Shown here: positions 34,032 through 45,004 of the stretch, one piece after another
Position numbering within the stretch: position 1 is the stretch's first letter
Layout: every line of letters begins with the position of its first letter
Source: Parapusillimonas granuli
Lineage (GTDB): Bacteria; Pseudomonadota; Gammaproteobacteria; Burkholderiales; Burkholderiaceae_B
NCBI RefSeq assembly: GCF_013416525.1
Contig: NZ_JACCEM010000008.1
Coordinates: forward strand, 62,001-126,000
DNA length: 64,000 nucleotides
Direction: 5' to 3'
Position numbers and translations under genes: made by a program
The notes under the pieces: generated by a model
Seen by the model: only the letters and a program-made list of their open reading frames with translations
Databases searched by the model: none
What the model was told of the DNA's origin: nothing

Positions 34032-35393
34032 ATCCCCCAGCAACGCCGCCGCGAACTCCCTGGCAACGAAAGGCTGCAGGTCGTTCAGGCCCTCCCCGAC
34101 CCCGATCCAGTACACCGGAATCGGCCGCACCCCCTGGCTGCCGGCCGCCACCGCCGCCAGCGTGCCGCCCTTGGCGGTGCCGTCCAGCTTGGTGACCACC
34201 AGGCCCGTGAGATCGATGGCGGCATCGAAGGCGCGGATCTGGGCGATCGCGTTCTGGCCGGTGTTGCCGTCCACCACCAGCAGGACCTCGTGCGGCGCGT
34301 CGCCGTCGGCCTTGCCGATGACGCGCTTGATTTTCTTGAGTTCCTCCATTAGGTGCAGTTGGGTGGGCAGGCGGCCGGCCGTATCGACCATCACCACGTC
34401 CACCACGCGCGCGCGGCCCGCGTTGACCGCATCGAAGGCCACGGCGGCGGGGTCGCCGCCCTCCTGGGCGATCACCGTCACATTGTTGCGCGCGCCCCAT
34501 TCCATCAGCTGTTCGCGCGCGGCCGCGCGGAACGTGTCGCCCGCGGCCAAGAGCACCTTGGCCCCCTGGGCCTGGAAATGATTGGCGAGCTTGCCGATGG
34601 ACGTGGTCTTGCCCGCGCCGTTGACACCGGCGATCATGATGACCAGCGGCTTCGCCCGGCCGAGCGGGAATGGTTTTTCCAGCGGCGCCAGATGGTCGGC
34701 CAGGATGTCGCGCAGCGCCGCCTTCACCTGCGCGGCGTCTTCCAGGCGCTCTTTGCGCACGCGGGCGCGCAGCGCCGTCAAGAGCTTGCCGGTCGCCTCC
34801 ATGCCGGCGTCGGCCATGATGAGCGCCGTCTCCAGCTCTTCGAACAGCGACTCATCGACTTTGACGCCGACGAACAGCCCGCCCAGGCTCTGCCCCGTGC
34901 GGGACAGGCCTTTCTTGAGCCGCGCCAGCCAGGACTGCCTGGCGGCCGGCGCGGATGCCGGCGCGACGGACTGGGCCGCATCGGGCTCCGTCCGTTCGGC
35001 CGCAGAGGGAGCGGGCGCTTCTTCAGCCAAAGGCGGCGCGGGCACGGGCGCCGGTTGGGCCGGCGGCTTCGGCACGGCGGGCGCCAGGGGGGCGGACGCA
35101 ATCGCCGCCGACTCATCGAAAGCCGGAGCGCCGGCCGCCGGAGCGCCGGCCACGGACCGATCAACCGCCGGCTCGCCGGGCAAGGGCTCGGAGGGCGCCG
35201 GCTTGTTCAACGCAGCGGAGGACGGCGCTCCGGCGGACGGCGCTCCGGCGACCGGCGGCTCCGCGGGCCCGGGCTCGGGAAGCGGCTCGGATTCCGCGGC
35301 GGCGCGATCGGGCGCCTGCTCCGGGGCGACGCTCTTTTCGGCCTCCGCGTCCGGCGCGGTTGGGGACTTCTTTCTTTTAAAAAAACTGAACAT
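34029..35393 (-). CDS. ftsY: Signal recognition particle receptor FtsY
   Basis: 454 residues from ATG 35393 (MFSFFKRKK); a longer start at 35441 is not supported. The N-terminal A domain (about 10-160) is Ala/Pro/Glu-rich with repeated AGAPA-type units and is variable in this family. The NG domain follows: GVNGAGKTTSIGKLANHF (G1), AAGDTFRAAAREQL, DTAGRLPTQLHLM (G3) and TKLDGTAKGG (G4). It docks the SRP-ribosome complex to the Sec translocon at the inner membrane. It is divergent from rsmD, as in many betaproteobacteria. Confidence 0.96.
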   Translation of the reverse strand: MFSFFKRKKSPTAPDAEAEKSVAPEQAPDRAAAESEPLPEPGPAEPPVAGAPSAGAPSSAALNKPAPSEPLPGEPAVDRSVAGAPAAGAPAFDESAAIASAPLAPAVPKPPAQPAPVPAPPLAEEAPAPSAAERTEPDAAQSVAPASAPAARQSWLARLKKGLSRTGQSLGGLFVGVKVDESLFEELETALIMADAGMEATGKLLTALRARVRKERLEDAAQVKAALRDILADHLAPLEKPFPLGRAKPLVIMIAGVNGAGKTTSIGKLANHFQAQGAKVLLAAGDTFRAAAREQLMEWGARNNVTVIAQEGGDPAAVAFDAVNAGRARVVDVVMVDTAGRLPTQLHLMEELKKIKRVIGKADGDAPHEVLLVVDGNTGQNAIAQIRAFDAAIDLTGLVVTKLDGTAKGGTLAAVAAGSQGVRPIPVYWIGVGEGLNDLQPFVAREFAAALLGD

Positions 35394-35443
35394 ACGCTTT
35401 ACACTACCCGAATATTTGACGAACCAGACGTCCGCGGCCACGC

Positions 35444-36046
35444 ATGAAAAAACATGTAGTACGTATTGTAGGCGGTGATTACCGCAAAACCCCCATCCCC
35501 GTCATCGATGCGGCCGGCCTGCGCCCCACCCCCGATCGCGTCCGGGAAACCCTCTTCAACTGGCTGCATCATTTCTGGGGCGGCGAGTTCTCGGGCAAGC
35601 GGGTGCTGGATCTTTTCGCGGGCACGGGAGCGCTGGGCTTCGAAGCCGCCTCGCGCGGCGTGGGCCATGTGCAGATGGTGGAATCGCACCCGCCGGCGGT
35701 CGCCGCCTTGCGGGCGCTGCGCAATCGCCTGAACGCGCTGCAAGTGCGGATCCATGCGGGCGACGCCCGGGTGTTTCTCGAGCGCATGAACGACGCGCCT
35801 TACGACCTCGTCATGCTGGATCCGCCCTTCGGCCAAGGCTGGGTGGAGGCCTTGCGGGGCCGGCTGTCCTCGGTTCTCAGCCCCGACGGCTTGCTGTATA
35901 TTGAGTCCGAAACGCCCCTGGAGGCGCCGGACGGCTTCGAGCCTTTGCGCCGCGCCAGGGCGGGAAACGTGCATTTCCATCTGTTTCGATTTGCTGCATT
36001 GCAAAAAACAGTCAATAATCCCGAAGACACGCCAATAAACCAGTAA
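35444..36046 (+). CDS. rsmD: 16S rRNA (guanine966-N2)-methyltransferase
   Basis: 200 residues. The opening VRIVGGDYRKTPIPV and LRPTPDRVRETLFNWL is the RsmD signature, the SAM motif is VLDLFAGTGALGFEAASRG, and the catalytic N-methyltransferase motif is DPPF in LVMLDPPFGQGW. It methylates G966 of 16S rRNA in the small subunit. The ATG lies 50 bases from the divergent ftsY start, so the two promoters overlap. coaD follows 50 bases downstream, the usual rsmD-coaD pairing. Confidence 0.95.
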   Translation: MKKHVVRIVGGDYRKTPIPVIDAAGLRPTPDRVRETLFNWLHHFWGGEFSGKRVLDLFAGTGALGFEAASRGVGHVQMVESHPPAVAALRALRNRLNALQVRIHAGDARVFLERMNDAPYDLVMLDPPFGQGWVEALRGRLSSVLSPDGLLYIESETPLEAPDGFEPLRRARAGNVHFHLFRFAALQKTVNNPEDTPINQ

Positions 36047-36084
36047 GCCTCCTGCCGGCCCGGCAACGAACCCTAACTGAATAA

Positions 36085-37329
<1,245 letters not shown>

Positions 37330-37333
<4 letters not shown>

Positions 37334-39963
37334 TTTCCTAACAATCCTTTCAAGGCGTCGCCTATGCTCTTCACCGGGTCGGGGCGGCGGCTTGCGGGCT
37401 CGGGTTCTTCCGCCGGCGCCGGGGGCGGCTGGGGAATGCCGATCTTGTTGTTCAGCATCTCGATCAGCCCCTCTTTCACCGCCTCCTTCACCGCCTTGCT
37501 GCCGATCTCCTTCCATTGGACCTGGTAGCCCAGGTCATTGAACGCGCCCGACACACGCACCGGCACGGTGACGTTCTGGAGGTCCGCAAGCTCTTTGCCG
37601 TCCTGGCCCGTCTTGGTATTGACCACCCGCACGTTCAGCAGGACGTCCAGCTGGTCGTTCACCAGGTCGATGCTCGCAGGCGTGCCCTGGGTCACCCTCA
37701 GCAAAGGCGACTGCACGGAAAGCTTTTTCACCGTGCCCTGGCCCTGCTGGAAATCGATGTCCGCGTCCAGCGCGGTAAAGTCCGTCTGGCGGGTGGCGTC
37801 GAAGCGGGTGGCGACCTCGGGCAACTGGGCGCTGAACACATTGCGCACGACGTCGTTGACTTCGCGCAGCGTCTGCGCCACATTGATGCCGCGCACCGCG
37901 CCGTCGCGGACCCGCGCCTGCACCATGCCCGTCAGCCCCGCTTCCAGCGCGGGGGTCGTCGTTCCCTGGCTGTGCAGCTTGGCGCTCAGCGTTCCCCGCC
38001 CCGTGAGCCGGTTCTCTTTCATGGCGTCCTGCAGGAAAGGCCCCAGGGCGATGTCGCTCAGGCTCAGATCCACGCCGACCGCGTTATGCGAATCGGCCGT
38101 CAACGTGCCGGCCAGCTTGCCTTCATAGAGATCGGCCTGGATGCCGCTGATGGTCAGCTTGCCTTCGGCGGCGCGCAGCGACGCGGCGAATTGCCTGGCT
38201 TTCAGGTCGTGCACCGTCAGGTCGCCGATGCTGATCGTGCCGCTGAGATTGGCGGAATCGAGGATGGCCAGGTCCATGGCCTGCGGGCGGGCGGGCGCGG
38301 GCGGCGGCTTGGCCGGCGCGGGGGCCGGCGCCTTGGGCTGGGCCGCCTGCCCGCCTTCGGCGGGCTGGGGCGCCGCTTCGGCGGGCGCCGGAACCGGCGG
38401 AAACAGCGTATTGAAATCCAGCTTGTCGGCCGCCAGGCTGAAATCGACCCGCGGCTGCGTGAGCTGGGTCGCCTTGACGCGGAAGTCCAGCTTGCTGCCG
38501 CTCAGGATGGCGTTGATTTCGCTGATCAATTCGTCTTTGTACAGGTCGGCCTGCAGGCTGCCGATGAAGGGGAATTCGAAGCTGCCGCCGGGCAGGGCCT
38601 CGTCTTCGATGCGGATGTCGCCTTTCATGGCCGACAAGCCGCCTTTTTCCTCGAAAACGTCCCAGTTGGCGGGCGACGTCATCTTCAACTGGACCAGCCG
38701 CTTCTCTTTCTTCAGCCCGCCGTCGATCTTCAATTCCTTCAGGCTGAGCTTGCTGGCGTTGCCGCCGATGCCGCTCATTCCCAGGGCGACGCCCAAGGTC
38801 TGGTCCTTGCCTGCGAACTTCACCGTGCCGTTGATGGGTTCGCCTTTCGCCGCCTCGGGCGACACGGACAGGCTGGGCGCGTCGAAAGCGATGTCGAAGG
38901 TCTCGTTCGGCAGGCTGCCCTTGGCGCGGTAGGCGAGCTTGTCGACACGCAATTCGGCCTGGCTGCGGTCGACCTTGAGCTGCGGCACCGTCAGCGTGGT
39001 GTCCAGGCCCTTGATCGGCGTCTTGCCGTCGACGTTGCCTTTCATGATGAGTTCCAGCGCGCTGGCGCTGAACATCTGCGAATAGGCGCTGTATGCCAGG
39101 TTGCCGCGCATCGTGACCGAACCGTCCCTGAAGGCGCCCACCTTGCCGGTGATCTGCAGATTCAGCTTTTGCGCGGAATAGGCTTTTTGATCGGGGTTCA
39201 GCTTGACCAGCGCCTGCGCTTCGATGTTCGCGCTGGCGACCGGGAAGTCGCCCCGCAAATTGCCTTTCAAGGCCACGTCGAAGGCCTGGTTGAAGGTCAT
39301 GCGGCCGGTGTTGACGTCGAGCTTGACGATACGGGCCGACGAGCCGGTGATGTTGTCATACAGATGGATTTCGCCGTTCTTCAAGTCCAGCCCGGCGATG
39401 TCGATCTGGAAGTCGGTGGCGGCGCCCGGCTTTCCGGACGACGCCAACAGCACGCTGCCGATGGCCGACGCCTCGCTCGAAGGCATGGCGTCGGTGGCCG
39501 GGACCACGCCCGGCAATTCCGCCGCGGCGATCGCCGGCGCGGCCAGCGCCGCCAGCGCCGGCTGTGTCTCCATCAGGTCGCGGAAATTGAAATGGCCGTT
39601 CTCGTCGCGCTTGACCCAGGCCTTGAAGCCGGTGACGGCCACGTGGTCGACCACCAGCCGATTCGACAGCAGCGGCCAGATGGCCACCGCGAAGCGGGCG
39701 CTGTCTATGGAGGCGAAGGTGTCGGTGCTGCCGCGATTGGACAGGGAAACGTCCTGGACGGAAAGGCCGATGCGGGGAAACAGCGACAGCTGCAGGTCGC
39801 CCTTGATAGCCAAAGTCCGTTGATAGCGGTTATAAACGATTTCTTCCAGCTTGCTTTTATAGGCGTTGGGGTCGAACGTGAGAAGAAAAATCGCCGCGCC
39901 CACGAGCGTGGCGATGAACAGCACGACGAGACTGATGAGTACCCGTTTCAACCAAACTTTCAT
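37330..39963 (-). CDS. AsmA-family inner-membrane protein
   Basis: 877 residues. A single N-terminal transmembrane helix (VLISLVVLFIATLVGAAIFLL, about 8-30) anchors a large periplasmic domain of beta strands with the AsmA opening NRYQRTLAIKGDLQLSLFPR. A Pro/Ala-rich linker lies at about 535-580. The C-terminal AsmA_2-like domain contains GRGTLSAKLHSQG and ALDADIDFQQGQG. AsmA-type proteins are bridge-like lipid carriers between inner and outer membrane. The stop overlaps the MOSC-N gene start. The upstream 270-base gap is shared with the divergent metY. Confidence 0.88.
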
Positions 39964-40081
39964 TTCCGGCCTCTAAACTACCGCGGGAGAGCCCCAGGCG
40001 CCAACGTATGGGCGAATACATAGAATGCTAACCTAAGACGCCAGGGATATAGAGTCGATCAGGCCGATTTAAAGCGCTCCG

Positions 40082-40098
40082 GTTTACAAACAGTAAAC
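40082..40098. promoter_or_regulatory. GTTTAC-N5-GTAAAC inverted repeat in the asmA/metY gap
   Basis: A perfect 6-base inverted repeat lies in the divergent intergenic region 39964-40233. It could be a regulator site for metY or asmA. I see no recognisable SAM/SAH riboswitch and no convincing promoter pair in this gap. Confidence 0.3.
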
Positions 40099-40233
40099 AT
40101 TCGGCGCGGGTAAGAATGCATATGCCCAGCGGTAATATGGAAATCCCACAATAGTCTGAACATGGCCGGCCGCCGCCGGTACCATGCAGCAACGTACAAC
40201 GACAGCCCTTCAACCATTTACAAGACGATACAT

Positions 40234-41511
40234 ATGAAATTCGAAACGCTCGCCATCCATGCGGGATACCAACCCGATCCAAACACCAAGTCCGTCGCCG
40301 TCCCCATCTACCAGACGACGTCCTACGCCTTCGACAGCACGCAGCACGGCGCGGACCTGTTCGATCTGAAAGTCCCCGGCAATATTTATACCCGCATCAT
40401 GAATCCCACCAACGCCGTGCTGGAAGAGCGCGTCGCGGCGCTCGAAGGCGGCATCGCGGCGCTGGTCGTCGCCTCGGGCATGGCGGCCATCACCTACGCC
40501 ATCCAGACCATCGCGCAGGCCGGCGACAACATCGTTTCAGTGGCCAAGCTGTACGGCGGCACCTACAACCTGTTCGCGCATACCTTTCCGCGCCAGGGCA
40601 TCACCGTGAAGTTCGCGCCGCATGACGACGTCGCGGCCCTCGAAGCCTTGATCGACGAAAACACCAAGGCCGTGTTCTGCGAAACCATAGGCAACCCCGC
40701 CGGCAACATCGTCGACATCCAGGCCATCGCCGACGCCGCCCACCGCCACGGCGTGCCGCTGATCGTCGACAACACCGTGGCCTCGCCCGCGCTGTGCCGC
40801 CCCTTCGAACACGGCGCCGACATCATCGTGCACGCGCTCACCAAATACATGGGCGGCCACGGCACGACCATCGCCGGCGCCATCGTGGATTCCGGCAAAT
40901 TCCCCTGGGCCGAGCACAAACAGCGCTTCCCCATGCTGAACGAGCCCGATCCCTCCTACCACGGCGTCGTCTACACCGAGGCCTTCGGCCCCGCCGCCTT
41001 CATCGGCCGCTGCCGCGTCGTGCCGCTGCGCAACACCGGCGCGGCGCTGTCGCCGTTCAACGCCTTCCTGGTGCTCCAGGGCATCGAAACGCTCGCCCTG
41101 CGCATGGAGCGCCATTGCGAAAACGCGCTCAAGGTGGCGAACTTCCTGCAAGGCCACGACAACGTATCGTGGGTCCAGTACGCGGGCCTGCCCGACCACC
41201 CCGAACACGGCCTGGCACAAAAGTACCTGGGCGGCAAGCCGGCCAGCATCCTGTCCTTCGGCATCAAGGGCGGCAGCGCCGCGGGCGCGCGTTTCATCGA
41301 TGCGCTCAAGCTCGTCCTGCGGCTGGTCAATATCGGCGACGCCAAATCGCTGGCCTGCCATCCGGCCTCGACCACCCACCGCCAGCTCAGCCCCGAAGAA
41401 CTCGCCGCGGCGGGCGTGGGCGAAGACATGATCCGCCTGTCCATCGGACTGGAACACATCGACGACATCCTGGCCGACCTCGGCCAGGCCCTGGAAGCCA
41501 GCCGGAAGTGA
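40234..41511 (+). CDS. metY: O-acetylhomoserine aminocarboxypropyltransferase (sulfhydrylase)
   Basis: 425 residues from ATG 40234 (MKFETLAIHAGYQPD). The Cys/Met-metabolism PLP family is clear: substrate-side YTRIMNPTNAVLEERVAALE, the SGMAAI loop, and the PLP Lys in HALTKYMGGHGTTIAG. The length and the long C-terminal CHPASTTHRQLSPEELAAAG fit the MetY branch, which adds sulfide to O-acetylhomoserine to give homocysteine, rather than the shorter MetB/MetC. The 5' leader lacks a strong Shine-Dalgarno. It ends at a bidirectional terminator shared with the converging YidB-like gene. Confidence 0.93.
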   Translation: MKFETLAIHAGYQPDPNTKSVAVPIYQTTSYAFDSTQHGADLFDLKVPGNIYTRIMNPTNAVLEERVAALEGGIAALVVASGMAAITYAIQTIAQAGDNIVSVAKLYGGTYNLFAHTFPRQGITVKFAPHDDVAALEALIDENTKAVFCETIGNPAGNIVDIQAIADAAHRHGVPLIVDNTVASPALCRPFEHGADIIVHALTKYMGGHGTTIAGAIVDSGKFPWAEHKQRFPMLNEPDPSYHGVVYTEAFGPAAFIGRCRVVPLRNTGAALSPFNAFLVLQGIETLALRMERHCENALKVANFLQGHDNVSWVQYAGLPDHPEHGLAQKYLGGKPASILSFGIKGGSAAGARFIDALKLVLRLVNIGDAKSLACHPASTTHRQLSPEELAAAGVGEDMIRLSIGLEHIDDILADLGQALEASRK

Positions 41512-41540
41512 TGGAAGAGGCGAGGCCCCGTCCGGGGCCC

Positions 41541-41577
41541 GGGGCCTGTTGACGTAAAAGGCCCTAGCCCCTTTTTT
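41541..41577. terminator. Terminator built on the dispersed TAGGGCCT motif
   Basis: GGGGC (41541-41545) pairs with GCCCC (41567-41571), enclosing GGCCT/AGGCC-type inner pairing, and T6 follows directly (41572-41577), a good rightward terminator for metY. Read on the minus strand the element begins with the TAG stop of the YidB-like gene (41566-41564), as in other copies of the motif. Confidence 0.75.
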
Positions 41578-41977
41578 GCGCTCCGAACAGGCCCGTAACG
41601 CCGCCAAGCACGCGCAGCAGGCCGGCTTCGCCATCGGGCGTGGCCTGGTCGACCAGGCTGGGAAGCATGATGCTCAGGTTGGCCAGCACCGCGCCGGCAT
41701 CCAGGCCGCTGGACCTGGCAAGACCATTCACGATTTCGTCGCCCAGCACGGCATGCAGCTGATCCGGCGAAATGGGCTCGTTCCGGCCTTCTCGTATCCA
41801 TGACGCCACCACCCCGCCCAGGCCGGCTTCCTGAAACTTCCGGATCAGCCCGGACAAGCCGCCGGGATAGCGGTTCACCTGCTCGATCAGCGCCGGCAGC
41901 AGGCGGGCCTGCGCGCCCAGTTCGGGGTTGCGTTCCCCCATTGCGGAAACGATAGAAGTCAAAAGTCCCATTTTCAT
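41564..41977 (-). CDS. YidB-like (DUF937) protein
   Basis: 137 residues, helical and Leu/Gly rich, with the DUF937/YidB pattern ALIEQVNRYPGGLSGLIRKF then AGLGGVVASWIREGRNEPIS, and QLHAVLGDEIVNGLARSSGL. The function of the family is not established. It starts MKMG, and either Met could initiate since GAGAG lies upstream of both. The stop TAG is part of the intergenic repeat/terminator. Confidence 0.8.
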   Translation of the reverse strand: MKMGLLTSIVSAMGERNPELGAQARLLPALIEQVNRYPGGLSGLIRKFQEAGLGGVVASWIREGRNEPISPDQLHAVLGDEIVNGLARSSGLDAGAVLANLSIMLPSLVDQATPDGEAGLLRVLGGVTGLFGAQKRG

Positions 41978-42111
41978 CTCTCAAATCTCTGCAGCAGTTC
42001 CAAAGTCTAATGGATTTTCATGCGTGGGACTGCAAAGAACCGTGATCAGTTCAGGTATAGTAGTCTGCGCCAATCAATAAATCGCCCTATTCTCAGACAA
42101 GGGGAGACAAC

Positions 42112-43230
42112 ATGCAGATAGGAATTCCACGCGAAAGCCTGGCAGGCGAAACGCGCGTGGCCGCCACACCGGAGACCGTCAAGAAATACGTCTCGGCAAA
42201 GCATACCGTGCTCATCGAGCGCGGCGCCGGCGAGTCGGCGTTCTTTCCGGACGCCGCCTACGAACAGGCCGGCGCGCAGCTCGTGGATGCCGCCCAGGCG
42301 TTGGCGAGCGACCTGGTCCTCAAAGTCCGTTCGCCCCAGGCCTCCGAACTGGCCCAAATGAAAAAAGGCGCCGTCCTGATCGGCATGCTGGACCCCTTCA
42401 ACCGCGAAGGCTTGGCCGCCCTGGCCCAGGCCGGAGTCACCGCCTTCGCCCTCGAAGCCGCGCCCCGCATCACCCGCGCCCAGAGCCTGGACGTCCTGTC
42501 GTCCCAGGCCAACCTGGCCGGCTACAAGGCGGTGCTGCTGGCCGCCAACCACTATGGCCGCCTGTTTCCCATGATGATGACCGCCGCCGGCACGCTCAAG
42601 GCGGCCCGCGCCGTCGTGCTGGGCGCGGGCGTCGCCGGCCTTCAGGCCATCGCCACCGCCAAGCGGCTGGGCGCCGTGGTCGAGGCATCCGACGTGCGTC
42701 CCGCCGCCAAGGAACAAATCGAATCCCTGGGCGCCAAGTTCATCGACGTCCCGTTCGAGACCGACGAAGAACGCGAAATCGCCGAGGGCACGGGGGGCTA
42801 CGCGCGGCCCATGCCGCCCGCCTGGATGGCGCGCCAGTCCAAGCTGGTCGCCGAACGCTGCCGCCAGGCCGACATCGTCATCAGCACGGCCCTCATCCCC
42901 GGGCGCCCGGCCCCCGAACTCATCAGCGCCGAAACCGTGCAAGGCATGAAGCCGGGCTCCGTCATCGTGGACCTGGCGGTGGAGCGCGGCGGCAACTGCC
43001 CGCTGTCGGAAAAAGACCGCGTCGTGCAAAAGCACGGCGTGACCCTGGTCGGGCTGTCCAACCTGCCCGCCCTGGTTCCGCACGACGCCTCCGCCCTGTA
43101 CGCTCGCAACGTCCTGGATTTCATGAAGCTGGTCGCCGATTCCGAAGGGCGGCTCGCCATACAGCATGAAGACGAAATCATCGCCGCCTGCCTGGTTTGC
43201 ACGGACGGCAAAGTCCTAAGGAGCGCCTGA
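42112..43230 (+). CDS. pntAA: NAD(P) transhydrogenase alpha subunit, part 1
   Basis: 372 residues starting MQIGIPRESLAGETRVAATP, the NAD(H)-binding domain I of proton-translocating transhydrogenase. It has the AlaDH-like motif VVLGAGVAGLQAIATAKRLG and the RQ-loop region near TAGGYARPMPPAWM. In this split form domain I is a separate protein. It transfers hydride to NADP via PntB at the inner membrane, raising NADPH. Shine-Dalgarno AGGGGAG precedes the ATG. The stop overlaps the next start (TGATG). Confidence 0.95.
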   Translation: MQIGIPRESLAGETRVAATPETVKKYVSAKHTVLIERGAGESAFFPDAAYEQAGAQLVDAAQALASDLVLKVRSPQASELAQMKKGAVLIGMLDPFNREGLAALAQAGVTAFALEAAPRITRAQSLDVLSSQANLAGYKAVLLAANHYGRLFPMMMTAAGTLKAARAVVLGAGVAGLQAIATAKRLGAVVEASDVRPAAKEQIESLGAKFIDVPFETDEEREIAEGTGGYARPMPPAWMARQSKLVAERCRQADIVISTALIPGRPAPELISAETVQGMKPGSVIVDLAVERGGNCPLSEKDRVVQKHGVTLVGLSNLPALVPHDASALYARNVLDFMKLVADSEGRLAIQHEDEIIAACLVCTDGKVLRSA

Positions 43231-43541
43231 TGGAAGCGGTCAGCCCCACCCTCATCAATTTCATCATTTTCGTATTGGCCATCTACGTGGGCTTCCACGT
43301 GGTGTGGAACGTGACCCCGGCGCTGCATACGCCGCTCATGGCCGTGACCAACGCCATTTCCGCCATCGTGATCGTCGGCGCCATGCTCGCCGCCGCGCTC
43401 ACCGAAGGCGGCCTGGCCCGCTACATGGGCGTGTTCGCGGTCGCCCTGGCCGCCGTGAACGTGTTCGGCGGCTTCCTCGTCACGCGCCGCATGCTTGAAA
43501 TGTTCAAAAAGAAAGACAAGAAGGCCGGAGGGCAGTCATGA
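43230..43541 (+). CDS. pntAB: NAD(P) transhydrogenase alpha subunit, part 2
   Basis: 103 residues from ATG 43230 with a strong TAAGGAG site ten bases upstream. It has three to four membrane helices (LINFIIFVLAIYVGFHVVW, AVTNAISAIVIVGAMLA and MGVFAVALAAVNVFGGFLV), followed by a basic end. This is the membrane part of the alpha subunit, contributing to the proton channel. The order pntAA-pntAB-pntB with overlaps at each junction is the usual split arrangement. Confidence 0.95.
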   Translation: MEAVSPTLINFIIFVLAIYVGFHVVWNVTPALHTPLMAVTNAISAIVIVGAMLAAALTEGGLARYMGVFAVALAAVNVFGGFLVTRRMLEMFKKKDKKAGGQS

Positions 43542-44974
43542 TCTCGAACGACCTGGTCACGCTGTTCTACCTCATCGCCTCGGTGTGCTTCATCCAGGCG
43601 CTCAAAGGCCTTTCCCACCCCACCACTTCGCGCCGGGGCAATGCCTTCGGCATGGTGGGCATGGCCATCGCCGTGCTCACCACGGCCGCCCTGATCGTCA
43701 GCCTGGCCAAGCAGGGCACAGCCGGCATCGGCCTGGGCTGGGTGCTGCTCGGGCTGCTGGTCGGCGGCACGGCCGGCACGATCATGGCCAAGAAGGTCGA
43801 AATGACCAAGATGCCCGAACTCGTGGCCTTCATGCACAGCATGATCGGCCTGGCGGCCGTGGCCATCGCCGTCGCGGTCGTGGCCGAGCCGCACGCCTTC
43901 AACATCGCGGCGGCGGGCGCGCCCATTCCCTATGGCAACCGCCTGGAACTCTTCATCGGCACCTTCGTCGGCGCCATCACGTTCTCGGGCTCGGTCATCG
44001 CCTTCGGGAAACTGTCGGGCAAGTACAAGTTCCGCCTGTTCCAGGGAGCGCCCGTGGTGTTCTCCGGCCAGCACATGCTCAACCTGCTGCTGGCGCTGGC
44101 CATGCTGGCCTGCGGCTTCTGGTTCATGGCCACCCAAGCCTGGCTGCCCTTCATCATCATGACCGCCATCGCCTTCGTGCTGGGCGTGCTCATCATCATC
44201 CCCATCGGCGGGGCCGACATGCCCGTGGTCGTTTCGATGCTCAACAGCTATTCAGGGTGGGCGGCGGCGGGCATCGGCTTCTCGCTCAACAACCCCATGC
44301 TGATCATCGCGGGTTCGCTGGTGGGGTCCTCGGGCGCCATCCTGTCGTACATCATGTGCAAGGCCATGAACCGCTCGTTCTTCAACGTGATTCTCGGCGG
44401 CTTCGGGGCCGAACCCGGCGCGGCGGCAAGCGGCGCGCAGGCCCAGCGCAACGTGAAGTCCGGCAGCCCCGACGACGCCGCCTTCCTGCTCAGCAACGCA
44501 GAGTCGGTCACCATCGTTCCCGGCTACGGCCTGGCGGTGGCGCGCGCGCAGCATGCACTGAAGGAACTGGCGGAAAAACTGACCGAAAACGGGGTGACGG
44601 TGAAGTACGCCATCCACCCGGTGGCCGGCCGCATGCCGGGCCACATGAACGTGCTGCTGGCCGAGGCCGAGGTCCCCTACGACCAGGTGTTCGAAATGGA
44701 CGACATCAACAGCGAGTTCTCGCAGACCGACGTCGTTCTGGTGCTGGGCGCGAACGACGTGGTCAACCCCGCGGCCAAGACCGATCCCAAGTCGCCGATC
44801 GCCGGCATGCCCATTCTGGAAGCCTACAAGGCGCGCACCATCATCGTGAACAAGCGGTCGATGGCGGCGGGCTATGCGGGCCTGGACAACGAGCTCTTCT
44901 ACATGGACAAGACCATGATGGTCTTTGGCGATGCGAAGAAGGTCATCGAAGACATGGTCAAGGCCGTGGAATAA
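43538..44974 (+). CDS. pntB: NAD(P) transhydrogenase beta subunit
   Basis: 478 residues. The N-terminal nine or so helices form the rest of the proton channel (MVGMAIAVLTTAALI and so on). The C-terminal domain III binds NADP(H): VTIVPGYGLAVARAQHALKE, then HPVAGRMPGHMNVLLAEAEV and DVVLVLGANDVVNPAAK. It starts at an ATGA overlap with pntAB. Full length and intact. Confidence 0.97.
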   Translation: MISNDLVTLFYLIASVCFIQALKGLSHPTTSRRGNAFGMVGMAIAVLTTAALIVSLAKQGTAGIGLGWVLLGLLVGGTAGTIMAKKVEMTKMPELVAFMHSMIGLAAVAIAVAVVAEPHAFNIAAAGAPIPYGNRLELFIGTFVGAITFSGSVIAFGKLSGKYKFRLFQGAPVVFSGQHMLNLLLALAMLACGFWFMATQAWLPFIIMTAIAFVLGVLIIIPIGGADMPVVVSMLNSYSGWAAAGIGFSLNNPMLIIAGSLVGSSGAILSYIMCKAMNRSFFNVILGGFGAEPGAAASGAQAQRNVKSGSPDDAAFLLSNAESVTIVPGYGLAVARAQHALKELAEKLTENGVTVKYAIHPVAGRMPGHMNVLLAEAEVPYDQVFEMDDINSEFSQTDVVLVLGANDVVNPAAKTDPKSPIAGMPILEAYKARTIIVNKRSMAAGYAGLDNELFYMDKTMMVFGDAKKVIEDMVKAVE

Positions 44975-45004
44975 AGCCACCCGCTCCCATCGGAAATCGA
45001 CGCC

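Noticed and set aside
37516..40023. An 800-codon plus-strand frame opposite the AsmA gene
   Set aside because: It has no domain features and low-complexity composition, mirroring the AsmA coding strand.
39964..40233. SAM or SAH riboswitch in front of metY
   Set aside because: No conserved core of the known classes was seen; only a short GTTTAC/GTAAAC repeat stands out.
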